A stretch of 39,988 nucleotides of DNA from Corynebacterium sp. (GTDB taxonomy: Bacteria; Actinomycetota; Actinomycetes; Mycobacteriales; Mycobacteriaceae). Below, in pieces: positions 26,615-34,897 of this stretch (positions within the stretch are counted from its first letter, which is position 1; every line of letters starts with the position of its first letter). The position numbers and the translations under genes were made by a program. The DNA is taken from the NCBI GenBank assembly GCA_030530985.1, contig JAUMTX010000001.1, positions 91,093-131,080 on the forward strand, written 5' to 3'. The notes beneath the pieces are model-generated. The model saw only the letters and a program-made list of their open reading frames with translations. It did no database searches and was not told where the DNA came from.

Positions 26615-27691
26615 ATGTCTGTTTATACAAAGATTGGCGCCGTGGGTAGTGCATGTGCACTAGCTGCGGGCGTCCTCGCCACCCCTGGTATCTCCCCCGC
26701 CGCTTTTGCGGATTCTTCCACCATTACCAATGCGGCCTTTACCTGGGGTTTGAATGCTAATACCTCGGCTGGCGCCCCACCGGCCGGCGGTTCCCGCTAT
26801 TTCTCTGCGGGCATGCCACCGGCTAATACCAAGCCTGCTGAATACTACAAAGCCACCGATGGCAATGTCTCCATCTTCCAGTACTATGCGGATGGCACCA
26901 CTGTCACCCCAACCTATGAGACCCGCGCGGATTATGTAAAGAAGACTAATCCTCTGGGTCGTGGCTCCCAGTTCTTCACCTTCAGCAATGGCGCCGGCAC
27001 CCTCAATGCTGATGGCTCTGCCGATATTTCCTGGACTGGTACTGTGGTCGTCCACGAATATGGTGGCCTGGTTCCTTATTGGATCAGCAACCCACGCCTC
27101 CATGTCAATGCGGATAAGAGCGCTACCCTCACTGCGGATTTGGGCGGCTACTCCTCCTCCATGGATAACCCTTATGAGAAGTCCCTCCTGCCGGATTACC
27201 CTAACCAGGTCATTGCCAATTTTGAGAATGTGACGCTAAGCGCCGGCACTCAGAAGACCAGCATTACCCCACTGTGGGATCATGTTGAGGCCCCTATTAA
27301 GGCCGGTGAGCGCGAGCAGGATAAGAGCGCTACCGACTGGGGTTCCTGGCCTTCGGATTTTGTGGCCTTCCATAATCAGACCAATCTCTCCTCCTACTTC
27401 TACTCCTCCGCCGCCAATGACGCTTCCGCCAAGCGCCCCATGGCCCTGAGCCTCGCCTACACCACCGAGGCCGGCTCGACAGTAGAGGCCACCCCGGTCA
27501 CCAAGGACGAGACCCAGCCAGAGACCAAGGAAGAGACTGAGACCAAGACTGAAACAAAGTCTGAATCTCAAACTCCGGTGGATTCCACCCCTGCTGCCAG
27601 CGAGAGTTTCATCGCCAAGATTTTCACATTCATTTTTGGAATTCCGGTGGCACTCTTCAAGGCCATTGGTGGGGTTTTCGGCTCGAGCTAA
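26615..27691 (+). CDS. HtaA-domain haem-binding surface protein
   Basis: 358 residues with a signal peptide (MSVYTKIGAVGSACALAAGV..., cut near AFA-DS). One HtaA/CR domain (about residues 38-285) is visible by AFTWGLN at its start, then SQFFTFSNGAGTLNADGSADISWTGTVVVHEYGG, SNPRLHVNADKSATLTADLGGYSS and IANFENVTL, as in corynebacterial HtaA and ChtA/B/C, which take haem from haemoglobin. The C-terminus has an acidic Thr/Glu/Lys linker and a final hydrophobic helix (IFTFIFGIPVALFKAIGGVFG) that could hold the protein in the membrane. AAGGA precedes the ATG and a DtxR box lies upstream. The partner haem ABC transporter (HmuTUV) is not in this window. The haem-ligand tyrosine cannot be fixed by eye. 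Confidence 0.85.
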   Translation: MSVYTKIGAVGSACALAAGVLATPGISPAAFADSSTITNAAFTWGLNANTSAGAPPAGGSRYFSAGMPPANTKPAEYYKATDGNVSIFQYYADGTTVTPTYETRADYVKKTNPLGRGSQFFTFSNGAGTLNADGSADISWTGTVVVHEYGGLVPYWISNPRLHVNADKSATLTADLGGYSSSMDNPYEKSLLPDYPNQVIANFENVTLSAGTQKTSITPLWDHVEAPIKAGEREQDKSATDWGSWPSDFVAFHNQTNLSSYFYSSAANDASAKRPMALSLAYTTEAGSTVEATPVTKDETQPETKEETETKTETKSESQTPVDSTPAASESFIAKIFTFIFGIPVALFKAIGGVFGSS

Positions 27692-27706
27692 ACTCGTGTC
27701 GATATT

Positions 27707-29068
27707 TTAAAAAAGTGTGGCCGACTCGCACAGTCCCATCACCCAGCGAAGCCAGCTGATGACTGTGCGGGCGCGCCGCTCCAAGGTAGCCTCCGACTGC
27801 ACATTATAAATCCCCACGCCCGAAAGAATCTGGGCGCCGTGGCGTGCAGTCGGGGGACTAATCATCTGCATATAAATTTCAAAAATTTTCCTAAAAGGCT
27901 CGTGCCTAAACATGCAGCGCACCAGGCTCAGCTGCCTGGAGACATAGTTCTGCCCCATAATAGAGCGGCCCTGCTCACTTAAAATGAAACCCTCATTGGC
28001 ATCATAGCGCTCCAAAAGACCCAGGTAGCGCGCCGCATTGGCATAGTAGCCCATTTGGCGGTCGGTGAAACCAAACTCAATGGTCATCTCTTCCCGGGTA
28101 AAAGGACGCAGCATCAGCAGTTCACAAAAGTTAATGACCCGTTCAAAGCTATCGGCCTGAGGGAAAGGAATGGCGGGTTCTTCCACAGGGGTGGTATCCC
28201 GGAAGACGTCCATAATGGCCTCGAAGGTGATCTGTGTTGGTTCGAGGGAGTAGCGTTGGTGGCGTCGAATAGCAACGGAATTATAGCTTCGAATATCATC
28301 GAAATCGTACTCGGTAATATCAAAAATACCGTTGGTGTACACCAAGAAAATGGGGCGCACGCGCTTGGAGCCCATGCGCGAATGAAACAGTCGGGTGGGA
28401 TAGTACAGCTGCCGGGTAATAAAATCAGCCTCAACGTGCAGTTTTGCTTCAATCAAGGCCAAGGAATTAGCGGATTCATAGCCGCCATCAACCTCAATCT
28501 GGGCATTATCCACATGGTGCGTATCCATGCGCTTTGTCGACGTATTATAAATATCAAAGTCGAATTGCCCCGAGCTCATCCGCCCGGAGACTGTGGGCAC
28601 CACAGCCTCCTCAAGGAAATCCTCCAAAATGCCGGAAACATAGGCCGCATTAATAGCCGCCGCCTCCGAGGTAATCTGGTCGGCACTAATGCTACACAGG
28701 TGCACGGGCACAGTCATGCACTGAATATGCCCAGTTGAAGGGGCACATTCCTGGTAGACATTATAGTGTGAAATCACATAGGTGCCCCGGCTCAAAGGCA
28801 AAATCCCCAAGCGGTGTTTTTTGAAAATCTCCGGCAGATTATCGGAGCTATCATACTTGGCCATGAGGCGCGGCTCACGATAGGTGCGAATAGTGGTGGC
28901 GCTAATAATATAGTGGCCTTGGGTCGCGATCTTTTTCAAAATATCAAAATCGGCGAAAATCTGCTCCCAGGCAATATCATTTTTATTTTTCTGGGTGCGC
29001 GGCGCCTTGGCGGGGGCCTGCTGGGCAATATCAAAATCCAAGGCGTCTTGGATTGGGCGCTCATCCAT
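27707..29068 (-). CDS. Type II restriction endonuclease
   Basis: 453 residues. The N-terminus NDIAWEQIFADFDILKKI ... YREPRLMAKYD ... LPEIFKKHRLGILPLSRGTYVIS follows a family of type II restriction enzymes that travel with Dam-like methylases. A PD-(D/E)XK-type site is visible: IEVDGGYE (Asp194), then LALIEAK (Glu207, Lys209). The C-terminal half (about 300-450) looks helical and may read the DNA target. It starts inside the methylase gene (8-nt overlap), so the two are made together. The recognition site is probably that of the partner methylase, GATC or a related sequence (inference). It lies tail-to-tail with the HtaA gene, only 15 nt apart and with no clear terminator between. Confidence 0.8.
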   Translation of the reverse strand: MDERPIQDALDFDIAQQAPAKAPRTQKNKNDIAWEQIFADFDILKKIATQGHYIISATTIRTYREPRLMAKYDSSDNLPEIFKKHRLGILPLSRGTYVISHYNVYQECAPSTGHIQCMTVPVHLCSISADQITSEAAAINAAYVSGILEDFLEEAVVPTVSGRMSSGQFDFDIYNTSTKRMDTHHVDNAQIEVDGGYESANSLALIEAKLHVEADFITRQLYYPTRLFHSRMGSKRVRPIFLVYTNGIFDITEYDFDDIRSYNSVAIRRHQRYSLEPTQITFEAIMDVFRDTTPVEEPAIPFPQADSFERVINFCELLMLRPFTREEMTIEFGFTDRQMGYYANAARYLGLLERYDANEGFILSEQGRSIMGQNYVSRQLSLVRCMFRHEPFRKIFEIYMQMISPPTARHGAQILSGVGIYNVQSEATLERRARTVISWLRWVMGLCESATLF

Positions 29069-29894
29069 AATTACGCACCACTACTTCATCCACGGCACCA
29101 CGGCGGGCACCAACCGAGTTCACTGCCCTCCTGGCAGCAATGATCTCCAGATTATAATCCGCGTACAACTCGCGAATAAATGGGGTGGCGGAATTAGAGA
29201 GCATGAATTTCACCCCGCGCGCATCCAAAGCATCGCAGGTTTCTTTGAGGCGGCGCTGCTCAGATTTTCCAAATCCATTCTTGGCATAGCCTGTAAAACT
29301 AGACGTATCGGAGACAGGGTCATAGGGCGGGTCCAAATAGACAAAGTCCCCGGCCACCGCATCGGCCACCACGCTGGCATAGTCGCGGCTAGTCATGCGC
29401 ACAGTATTTTGTGAAAAATAGTCGGCCAGGGCGCGCAGCCCTTCCTCGTTGACAATCTTTGGGTTGGTATAGCGACCATAGGGCACATTGAACTGCCCGG
29501 CCGCATTGACACGAAAGAGCCCATTGAAGCAGGTTTTATTTAAAAAGATGAGGCGGGCAGCACGGTCCACAGGGGTCAAGGTCTCCCAGAGTTCCTGGTC
29601 GCGGTCCCATTCGCGCACCGCGTAGTATTCATCCTCCGTATTTTCAAAAATTTGGAGGCGGGCCACCAGGGCATCCACATCGCTGGCCACCAGGCGGTAG
29701 AGCCCAATGAGTTCATCATTGACATCATTAATGACGGCGCGCTCCGGGGCCAGGGCGCAGAGCATTGCCGCCCCACCAATAAAGGGCTCATAGTAGGTGC
29801 CGAAGCTTTCGGGTACGCGTGGGAGCAACTCATTAAGCAGCTGGCGCTTGCCGCCGACCCACTTCACAATGGGGCTAATGCTCGTTGCTGTCAC
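29061..29894 (-). CDS. Dam-family adenine-N6 DNA methyltransferase
   Basis: 277-residue class alpha adenine methylase (DpnM/Dam type). It shows KWVGGKRQLL (residues 11-20) and YYEPFIGGAAM (the FxGxG-type AdoMet motif I), NDVNDELI (acidic AdoMet contact), KTCFNGLFRVN-GQFNVPYG (the Dam family block) and the catalytic DPPY (188-191). The start is GTG at 29894, with GGAGG seven bases upstream. A TATAGT hexamer at 29914-29919 (- strand) may be its -10. It protects host DNA from the nuclease encoded next. Dam-type enzymes of this group usually methylate GATC. The gene pair is divergent from the Asp23 cluster. Confidence 0.92.
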   Translation of the reverse strand: MTATSISPIVKWVGGKRQLLNELLPRVPESFGTYYEPFIGGAAMLCALAPERAVINDVNDELIGLYRLVASDVDALVARLQIFENTEDEYYAVREWDRDQELWETLTPVDRAARLIFLNKTCFNGLFRVNAAGQFNVPYGRYTNPKIVNEEGLRALADYFSQNTVRMTSRDYASVVADAVAGDFVYLDPPYDPVSDTSSFTGYAKNGFGKSEQRRLKETCDALDARGVKFMLSNSATPFIRELYADYNLEIIAARRAVNSVGARRGAVDEVVVRNYG

Positions 29895-29987
29895 GCATCC
29901 TCCAATTTCAAAAACTATAGGGTTCAGATTTTACAGCAGGAATGTGACAGGAAAGGCTCAATCGTGGCCGTATGCTACAAAAGTCTT

Positions 29988-29993
29988 TAGAAT
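29988..29993 (+). promoter_or_regulatory. -10 element for a leaderless Asp23-cluster transcript
   Basis: TAGAAT ends six bases before the ATG at 30000, which would place the transcription start on the start codon. No convincing -35 is visible. The same arrangement recurs at 37298. Confidence 0.55.
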
Positions 29994-29999
29994 GGGTAC

Positions 30000-30407
30000 A
30001 TGACCGAACAAGAAAAAGTTAGCTCCGTAGCCCCAGCCGCTACTCGCGGCAAGACCATTATTGAAGATATTGTTGTGGCCAAGTTGGCCGGCCTTTCCAC
30101 CCGTGAGGTCAGCGGTGTTGCCAGTGTTGGCGCCCCTAACCGCATGGTGGATGCCCTGCGCGATACTGTTCAGAGCAGCCCTTCCCTCACCCGTGGCATT
30201 AGTGTCTCCGTTTCTGAGGATGAGGCCCAGATTTCCATTGGCATTATTGCCACCTATGGTGTTCGCCTGCAGGAACTCGCCCAGCTCATTCGTGAAAATG
30301 TGATTGGTACCGTGGAAAAGATCACCGGTCTTGGTGTCAAGGACGTCACCATCACCATCCACGATATTCAGATTGATACCGACGAGGACTCCTCTGAGGA
30401 ATCCTAA
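30000..30407 (+). CDS. Asp23/Gls24 family envelope stress protein
   Basis: 135 residues. The domain pattern is GKTIIEDIVVAKLAGLSTREVSGVASVG ... VSEDEAQISIGIIATYGVRLQELAQLIRENVIGTVEKITGLGVKDVTITIHDI, the classic Asp23/Gls24 fold (beta-alpha-beta with helix -ir--v--av--mtGl-V--VnV-V-dv). In staphylococci Asp23 is a membrane-associated cytoplasmic protein tethered by AmaP and induced by alkaline or cell-wall stress. It probably heads the long + strand unit and has a leaderless-type promoter. Its stop overlaps the next start (TAATG). Confidence 0.93.
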   Translation: MTEQEKVSSVAPAATRGKTIIEDIVVAKLAGLSTREVSGVASVGAPNRMVDALRDTVQSSPSLTRGISVSVSEDEAQISIGIIATYGVRLQELAQLIRENVIGTVEKITGLGVKDVTITIHDIQIDTDEDSSEES

Positions 30408-30712
30408 TGACTGAACCCAAAGCAGAGCTCAGCGCCGAACTGTCACCCGAAACTAAGGCTGCTGCCACCCAGGCCCTTGAGGCCACTGATGGTGTTGCGG
30501 AGGCGTCGATTAGCCTTGCCCCGCAGGCCGATGGTTCCGTGCTAGTTGAGGCTGCGATTCTTATCGACGCCTCCTGGTCCAACCTCAACCCTGTGACTGA
30601 AGCCCCGGAAGACCTCCTTCCGGAATTAGCCGCCGCGCTGCGCTCCACCCTTGGGCAGTTCTATGATTCCCCTGCCGATATCCGCTTCACCGATATTTCA
30701 AATTCCCCTTAG
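30407..30712 (+). CDS. Asp23-cluster protein of unknown function
   Basis: 101-residue acidic protein, probably cytoplasmic (no signal or membrane helix). ATDGVAEASISLAPQADGSVLVEAAILIDASW and LAAALRSTLGQFY resemble the alternating beta and helix layout of a divergent half Asp23 domain, but the similarity is weak. The start overlaps the preceding stop by one base (TAATG), so it is translated with its neighbour. I do not recognise a named family. Confidence 0.75.
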   Translation: MTEPKAELSAELSPETKAAATQALEATDGVAEASISLAPQADGSVLVEAAILIDASWSNLNPVTEAPEDLLPELAAALRSTLGQFYDSPADIRFTDISNSP

Positions 30713-30740
30713 TGAACCCCTTAGAGAAATTTTTTAAATA

Positions 30741-30935
30741 ATGAAAGCTTCGAATTACACGCTGGTCGGTGCCCTCTGCGGCCTGATTCTTGCCCTGATT
30801 TGGATTCTGGGCGGAATGCTGGGCATCTTTATTGCCCTGATTCTTACCGCCTTGGGCACTGTCATTGGCGCCCATTTTGATGGCAGGATTAATCTTGGCC
30901 AGATTCTCAATAATGGCCGTAAGGGCCGTGGCTAA
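30741..30935 (+). CDS. DUF2273-like small membrane protein
   Basis: 64 residues with two closely spaced hydrophobic stretches separated by Gly residues (YTLVGALCGLILALIWILGGMLGIFIALILTALGTVIGAHFDGRINL) and a basic tail. The form G-l-G-l-lgll-l--Gf-k-l-i-l---iG---G---d matches DUF2273 proteins found in Asp23/AmaP clusters of Gram-positive bacteria. It is probably a membrane partner in Asp23 anchoring. Its stop overlaps the next ATG (TAATG). Confidence 0.82.
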   Translation: MKASNYTLVGALCGLILALIWILGGMLGIFIALILTALGTVIGAHFDGRINLGQILNNGRKGRG

Positions 30936-31375
30936 TGTCGCTCATTATTGGCGATAAGGTCTATGCCAAGTATGCGGCTGCCGCATGCCTGGCCACTCCT
31001 GGTGTGATCCCCAAGGCCATTAATTTTGCCCGCGACTATCCGCATGTCAATGTGGCCCGCAATGCCGAGGATATTTCGGTGGATGCTTTGGTCGCTGTGG
31101 CCTGGCCAAGCCCTGTTGCCACTGTGGCACTGACGGCTCGCCTGACTATGGCCCATTGGATTGATGTCATGGTGGGCACGCAGATTGCTGCCGCTTCTGT
31201 GACTGTGGATGCTGTGCAGGCCGACCCGGCTGCCACTGTCTACCCCACGGAATATGCTGATCTTTTGGAAATGATCCCGGATCCACCAGCCACCCCTGTG
31301 CGCATTATTCCAAATACTGTCCCTATCCCTGTTTCCTGCCCTCAGATTAAGCATGTCCTCCCAAGAGATTTCTAA
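30935..31375 (+). CDS. Asp23/Gls24-like protein (divergent)
   Basis: 146 residues without signal or membrane helix. It starts IIGDKVYAKYAAAACLATPGVI (family: i---V---Ia--A---peGV) and continues with VNVARNAEDISVDALVAVAWPSPVATVALTARLTMAHWIDVMVGTQIAAASVTVDAV, a beta-rich part followed by a helix and strand like the Asp23 fold. The C-terminal 40 residues are Pro-rich and unlike Asp23. The next gene begins 23 nt before this stop, so expression is coupled. Confidence 0.72.
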   Translation: MSLIIGDKVYAKYAAAACLATPGVIPKAINFARDYPHVNVARNAEDISVDALVAVAWPSPVATVALTARLTMAHWIDVMVGTQIAAASVTVDAVQADPAATVYPTEYADLLEMIPDPPATPVRIIPNTVPIPVSCPQIKHVLPRDF

Positions 31376-31907
31376 AAAACCGCGCTTCCTGACCGCCTCC
31401 CCGCTGGCCCGCTGGGGCGGCATCCTTGTGGGCATTGTCCTGCTGGCTGTGGCTTTCCTTGCCGCCCATGAGATTTGGGCTTTTGATACCCGCAACCCCA
31501 GTGTGCTGTTGGGTGTCAATGATGCGCTTCATGATACCACCCAGCCGGCTGTTCTTATTGCCGCCGCCGCTATTTTCTTGATTCTGGGTTTGTGGTGCCT
31601 TTTTGCGGCCCTGCGTCCCCGCCAGCGCACCCACGTGCCCTGGGGTGAGCAGCAGTTGTGGCTGCGCCCAGTGGATATTGCCAATGTGGCCACCAAGGTA
31701 GCCAAGACGGTTCCTGGGGTGGGCGAGGTCAAAACAGTGGCAACCCTGCGCAAAATCACCGTCCATGTTGAGCCGCTGCTGCCAGCATCCAGCACCGACA
31801 ATTCAATCCCGACCCTCGAAAAAGAAGTATTTGAAAAACTTTCCGAGTCTTTCGCCGGCATGGGCCTGACTAAGATTCGTGTTCGTATTGGGAAGGCTGG
31901 CGCATGA
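31353..31907 (+). CDS. DUF6286-like Asp23-cluster membrane protein
   Basis: 184 residues. Two transmembrane helices in the first ~85 residues (WGGILVGIVLLAVAFLAAHEIW; VLIAAAAIFLILGLWCLFAALRP), then a cytoplasmic domain starting THVPWGEQQLWLRPVDIANVATKVAKTVPGV and ending in KIRVRIGKA, similar to the DUF6286 proteins of actinobacterial Asp23 clusters. It probably serves, with the next gene, as the AmaP-like membrane anchor. It overlaps its upstream neighbour by 23 nt and its downstream neighbour by ATGA. Confidence 0.78.
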   Translation: MSSQEISKKPRFLTASPLARWGGILVGIVLLAVAFLAAHEIWAFDTRNPSVLLGVNDALHDTTQPAVLIAAAAIFLILGLWCLFAALRPRQRTHVPWGEQQLWLRPVDIANVATKVAKTVPGVGEVKTVATLRKITVHVEPLLPASSTDNSIPTLEKEVFEKLSESFAGMGLTKIRVRIGKAGA

Positions 31908-32464
31908 TTAACCGCATCGCACTTATTATTCTGAGCGTCCTGAGCCTGGCCATTGGCACCTTCCTGGTCTTATTGCTCACCGCAGAGATTTCTCTTTCCG
32001 AGTTTTCCTGGTGGCCCACCAATAAGGACATTGAAAACTTCGCGTATTCCCCACTGGCCGCCGCCCTTGGTGTGGTCCTGGCCCTGCTGTGCGTGGTGGG
32101 TGGCCTGTGGCTCATTATCCGCAACTGCCGCCCGTATCGTGTGGGTGAGGTGGAGGCCATTGTGCCGGCAGCCCTTCAGCCCACTGGTCCTTTTGCGGAG
32201 CTTGGCGGCGATATTCATATTAATCTTGGCAATATTGCCAAGGCTGCTGCTGATAATTTCATTTTGGATGGGGTTAGTGGCGCCAAGGTTGCTGTTTCCC
32301 AGCGCCCCCATGTTGATGAGGTCCCCACCGCCACCTTTACTATCCAGGCGGAGCCCGGCGCGGATTTGGCGCAGATTCGTAGTATGACTGCCCTCACGGA
32401 GGCGCGTCTGCGTGCGGCGGTTGGCGACACACCGCTGCGAATTCTTTTTAAACTCCACTTCTAG
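31904..32464 (+). CDS. AmaP-like alkaline-shock membrane anchor protein
   Basis: 186 residues with two N-terminal transmembrane helices (IALIILSVLSLAIGTFLVLLL; AAALGVVLALLCVVGGLWLII), then a soluble cytoplasmic domain of beta-alpha character (GDIHINLGNIAKAAADNFILDGVSGAKVAVSQRP ... ARLRAAVGDTPLRILFKLHF). This is the architecture of AmaP, which tethers Asp23 to the membrane in S. aureus. It begins by ATGA overlap with the preceding gene and ends 25 nt before glnX. Confidence 0.78.
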   Translation: MINRIALIILSVLSLAIGTFLVLLLTAEISLSEFSWWPTNKDIENFAYSPLAAALGVVLALLCVVGGLWLIIRNCRPYRVGEVEAIVPAALQPTGPFAELGGDIHINLGNIAKAAADNFILDGVSGAKVAVSQRPHVDEVPTATFTIQAEPGADLAQIRSMTALTEARLRAAVGDTPLRILFKLHF

Positions 32465-32489
32465 TGCTTCTTGGATATATCCTTGAATC

Positions 32490-33854
32490 ATGAGTGTGAC
32501 GCCAGCCAATCTGGTGACTGAAGATAACTGGGTTGATGAGCTCGATTATGACACGCAGCGCAGTAAGCACCCGCTGCGTGCGAGGCTTCATGATGCCCTG
32601 GTCGAGCCACGGCGTCGTGGGCGCGCTTTTGTCCGTTTCCTAGGCACTTCCCCGGGTTTGCTGTGGGTGGTGACCATCTTCCTCATTATTGCCATTGCTG
32701 CGGCGGGTATTGCTATGGGGCGTTCCATGGAGCAGCGCCGTGATGGTTTTAGCACTCTGATTAATACCACCGAGCCCATGTCTAATGCGACCCGTAATTT
32801 ATATACGGCGCTGTCTATGGCGGATACTGCCGCCACCACGAGTTTTATTAGTGATCATGGTAATTCGGCTTTGCTGCGTGATCAGTATCTTGAGGCTTTG
32901 GCCAATGCCCATGCGGCGAGTTTGGAAACTGCCTCCACTGTGGGTTCGGATGATCCGGAGGCCGCCCGCCTGCTCATGACTATTGAGCAGAAGCTCAGCA
33001 CCTATACGGGTTTGATTGAAACGGCCCGCACCAATGAGCGCCTGGGTAATCCTGTGGGCGTGGCCTATTTATCGGAAGCCTCGGGTCTCATGCGCAATGA
33101 TATTCTTCCTGCGGCAAGTAGCCTCATGGATATTAGTAGTGCCCGTGTGACTGGCCAGCAGACTATCCTTAGTGCCCCACAGTGGTTCCCGCTTTCGGGT
33201 TTGGTGGCCGCAGTGGTCTTCCTTGTTTTTGGTCATTTTTGGTTGGCGGCCCGCACCCGACGCCGCATTAATATTGGTCTTTCCTTGGCCATTGTTCTCA
33301 TGTTTATTGCCTGCGTGGTGGTTGGTGCTTCTAACTGGGCAACCTACCAGGCGGGTATGCGCGGCTACCAGGAGGCCGCGACCCCGCTGAGCCAATACAC
33401 CCAGGCCCGTATTTCAGCCCAGCGTGCCCGCACCAATGAGACTTTGGAGCTGGTGATGCGCTCCAGCACCCAGCAGAATGCTTTTGATCCTGCCGTCACC
33501 GCCATTGAGCGTGCTTTGGCCCAGGAGGCCGACAACCAAGACGAAGTAACCCGCGCCGAGCAGGCTTTGGAGCAGTGGTCCCAGGCCCACCAGCGCATTA
33601 CGGCCCTATCCACGGAGGGTGACTATAAGCAGGCTTTGGATTTGGTGATTTCCGGCCAGTCGGGTTCCTCCTTTGCCTCTTTGGATAATTATTTGGATTC
33701 TTTCATCACGGATTCTCGTAATACGGTCCGCGACTATATTATTGAGGCAGCCGGCGCCACCCGCCAGATGTCCACCTTGGTTATTATCCTCACCGTGCTT
33801 TCGGTGATTTGTGTGTGGGCGGGCATGCGCCCCCGTATGTTGGAGTACCGCTAA
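32490..33854 (+). CDS. glnX: Four-helix membrane protein GlnX
   Basis: 454 residues. Transmembrane helices lie near 54-76, 230-250, 257-280 and 425-447, with two large extracytoplasmic helical regions between 1-2 and 3-4 that resemble each other (both hold -RAR-NE-L-like stretches), suggesting an internal duplication. The identification rests on context: glnX-glnH-pknG is a conserved operon. In C. glutamicum GlnX passes the amino-acid signal from GlnH across the membrane to PknG. The stop overlaps the glnH start (TAATG). A short palindrome GGATATATCC lies just upstream of glnX; its meaning is unclear. Confidence 0.9.
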   Translation: MSVTPANLVTEDNWVDELDYDTQRSKHPLRARLHDALVEPRRRGRAFVRFLGTSPGLLWVVTIFLIIAIAAAGIAMGRSMEQRRDGFSTLINTTEPMSNATRNLYTALSMADTAATTSFISDHGNSALLRDQYLEALANAHAASLETASTVGSDDPEAARLLMTIEQKLSTYTGLIETARTNERLGNPVGVAYLSEASGLMRNDILPAASSLMDISSARVTGQQTILSAPQWFPLSGLVAAVVFLVFGHFWLAARTRRRINIGLSLAIVLMFIACVVVGASNWATYQAGMRGYQEAATPLSQYTQARISAQRARTNETLELVMRSSTQQNAFDPAVTAIERALAQEADNQDEVTRAEQALEQWSQAHQRITALSTEGDYKQALDLVISGQSGSSFASLDNYLDSFITDSRNTVRDYIIEAAGATRQMSTLVIILTVLSVICVWAGMRPRMLEYR

Positions 33855-34897
33855 TGCACAAGCCCCGAGTTTCCCAAAACATTTTTGAAATTTTCAAAAG
33901 CCCGACCACCAGGGCTTCCCTCGCCGCCCTCACCGCTCTCACCCTAGCAGCCTGTGCCCCAGCCGTTCAGGATGAGGCCAACCCGTGGACGGCCCTGCCC
34001 CACGCGGTGATGAATGCTCTTCCCCAGGGCGCTGTTTTGGAGCGCGCCGGCAGTATTGCCCCGGACCCCAACACCACCCAAGCCCTTTTGGGTTCTTTGG
34101 CCCCTGGCAGCGGCACCCCGGAGACTCGCGTGCCCGCCATCCTTGCGCGCGGCTATCTGATTGTGGGTATTGCCCAAAGCCAGAACCTTCTGAGTTTTCA
34201 AAATTTTTCCACCGGTGAGATGAATGGCTTCGAGGTGGATATTGCCCGCGCCATTGCGGAGGATATTTTTGGTGATTCCACCAAGGTGGATTTCCGTTTC
34301 ATTGATGCCACTGACCAGATCACTGCTTTGGAGAATGGCTCAGTGGATATTATTCTCAATGCGCTGTCGGTCACCCGTGGCCGCCAGGACCAGCTGTCTT
34401 TTTCCACCCCGTATTTCCAGGCCCGCACCCAGCTGCTGACCCTGAATTCTTCCACTATTAATACGGTGGCGGATTTGGATGGCAAGACGGTCTGCGCGGT
34501 CTTTGGTTCCACCGGTGTGGAGCGCGCCCGCCAGCAGGCCCCGCATTCGGATATTCTCAAGGTCCGCACCTGGGCGGATTGTCTCATTGCTTTGCAGCAA
34601 AACCAGACGGATGCGATTATTTCAGATAATACGATTCTGGCCGGCATGTACAGTCAGGACCCCACCACCCGCATTGTGCCACTGACTTTTTCCACGGAGA
34701 ATTATGCGGTTGGTATTGCCACCCCCGGCACCCGCCACGATACGGAGGGGCTTATCCGCCAGGTCAATAGCACCATTGAGAAAATCCGCAGCAATGGCCA
34801 GTGGATGACCCTGTATAACCGCTGGTTCGCCCAGTATTTGGATGGCACCAGTGGCACTGTCGTCCTTCCCCCAATTAATTACCGCGAGGAGGTCTAA
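33854..34897 (+). CDS. glnH: Amino-acid-binding lipoprotein GlnH
   Basis: 347 residues from the ATG overlapping the glnX stop. The lipobox LAAC has Cys at about residue 34. The polar amino-acid binding domain (SBP family 3) runs from about 110 to 335: RGYLIVGIAQSQNLLSF, EMNGFEVDIARAIAEDIFG, FRFIDATDQITALENGSVDIILNALSVTRGRQDQLSFSTPYF and the hinge VCAVFGSTGVERA. In C. glutamicum GlnH senses external Asp/Glu/Gln for PknG rather than feeding a transporter, and no ABC permease or ATPase lies nearby. It overlaps pknG by TAATG. Confidence 0.93.
   Translation: MHKPRVSQNIFEIFKSPTTRASLAALTALTLAACAPAVQDEANPWTALPHAVMNALPQGAVLERAGSIAPDPNTTQALLGSLAPGSGTPETRVPAILARGYLIVGIAQSQNLLSFQNFSTGEMNGFEVDIARAIAEDIFGDSTKVDFRFIDATDQITALENGSVDIILNALSVTRGRQDQLSFSTPYFQARTQLLTLNSSTINTVADLDGKTVCAVFGSTGVERARQQAPHSDILKVRTWADCLIALQQNQTDAIISDNTILAGMYSQDPTTRIVPLTFSTENYAVGIATPGTRHDTEGLIRQVNSTIEKIRSNGQWMTLYNRWFAQYLDGTSGTVVLPPINYREEV

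Noticed and set aside
32471..32482. GGATATATCC palindrome before glnX as a promoter or operator.
   Set aside because: No -35/-10 arrangement can be built around it and operon continuity suggests read-through; it is left as a remark in the glnX entry.
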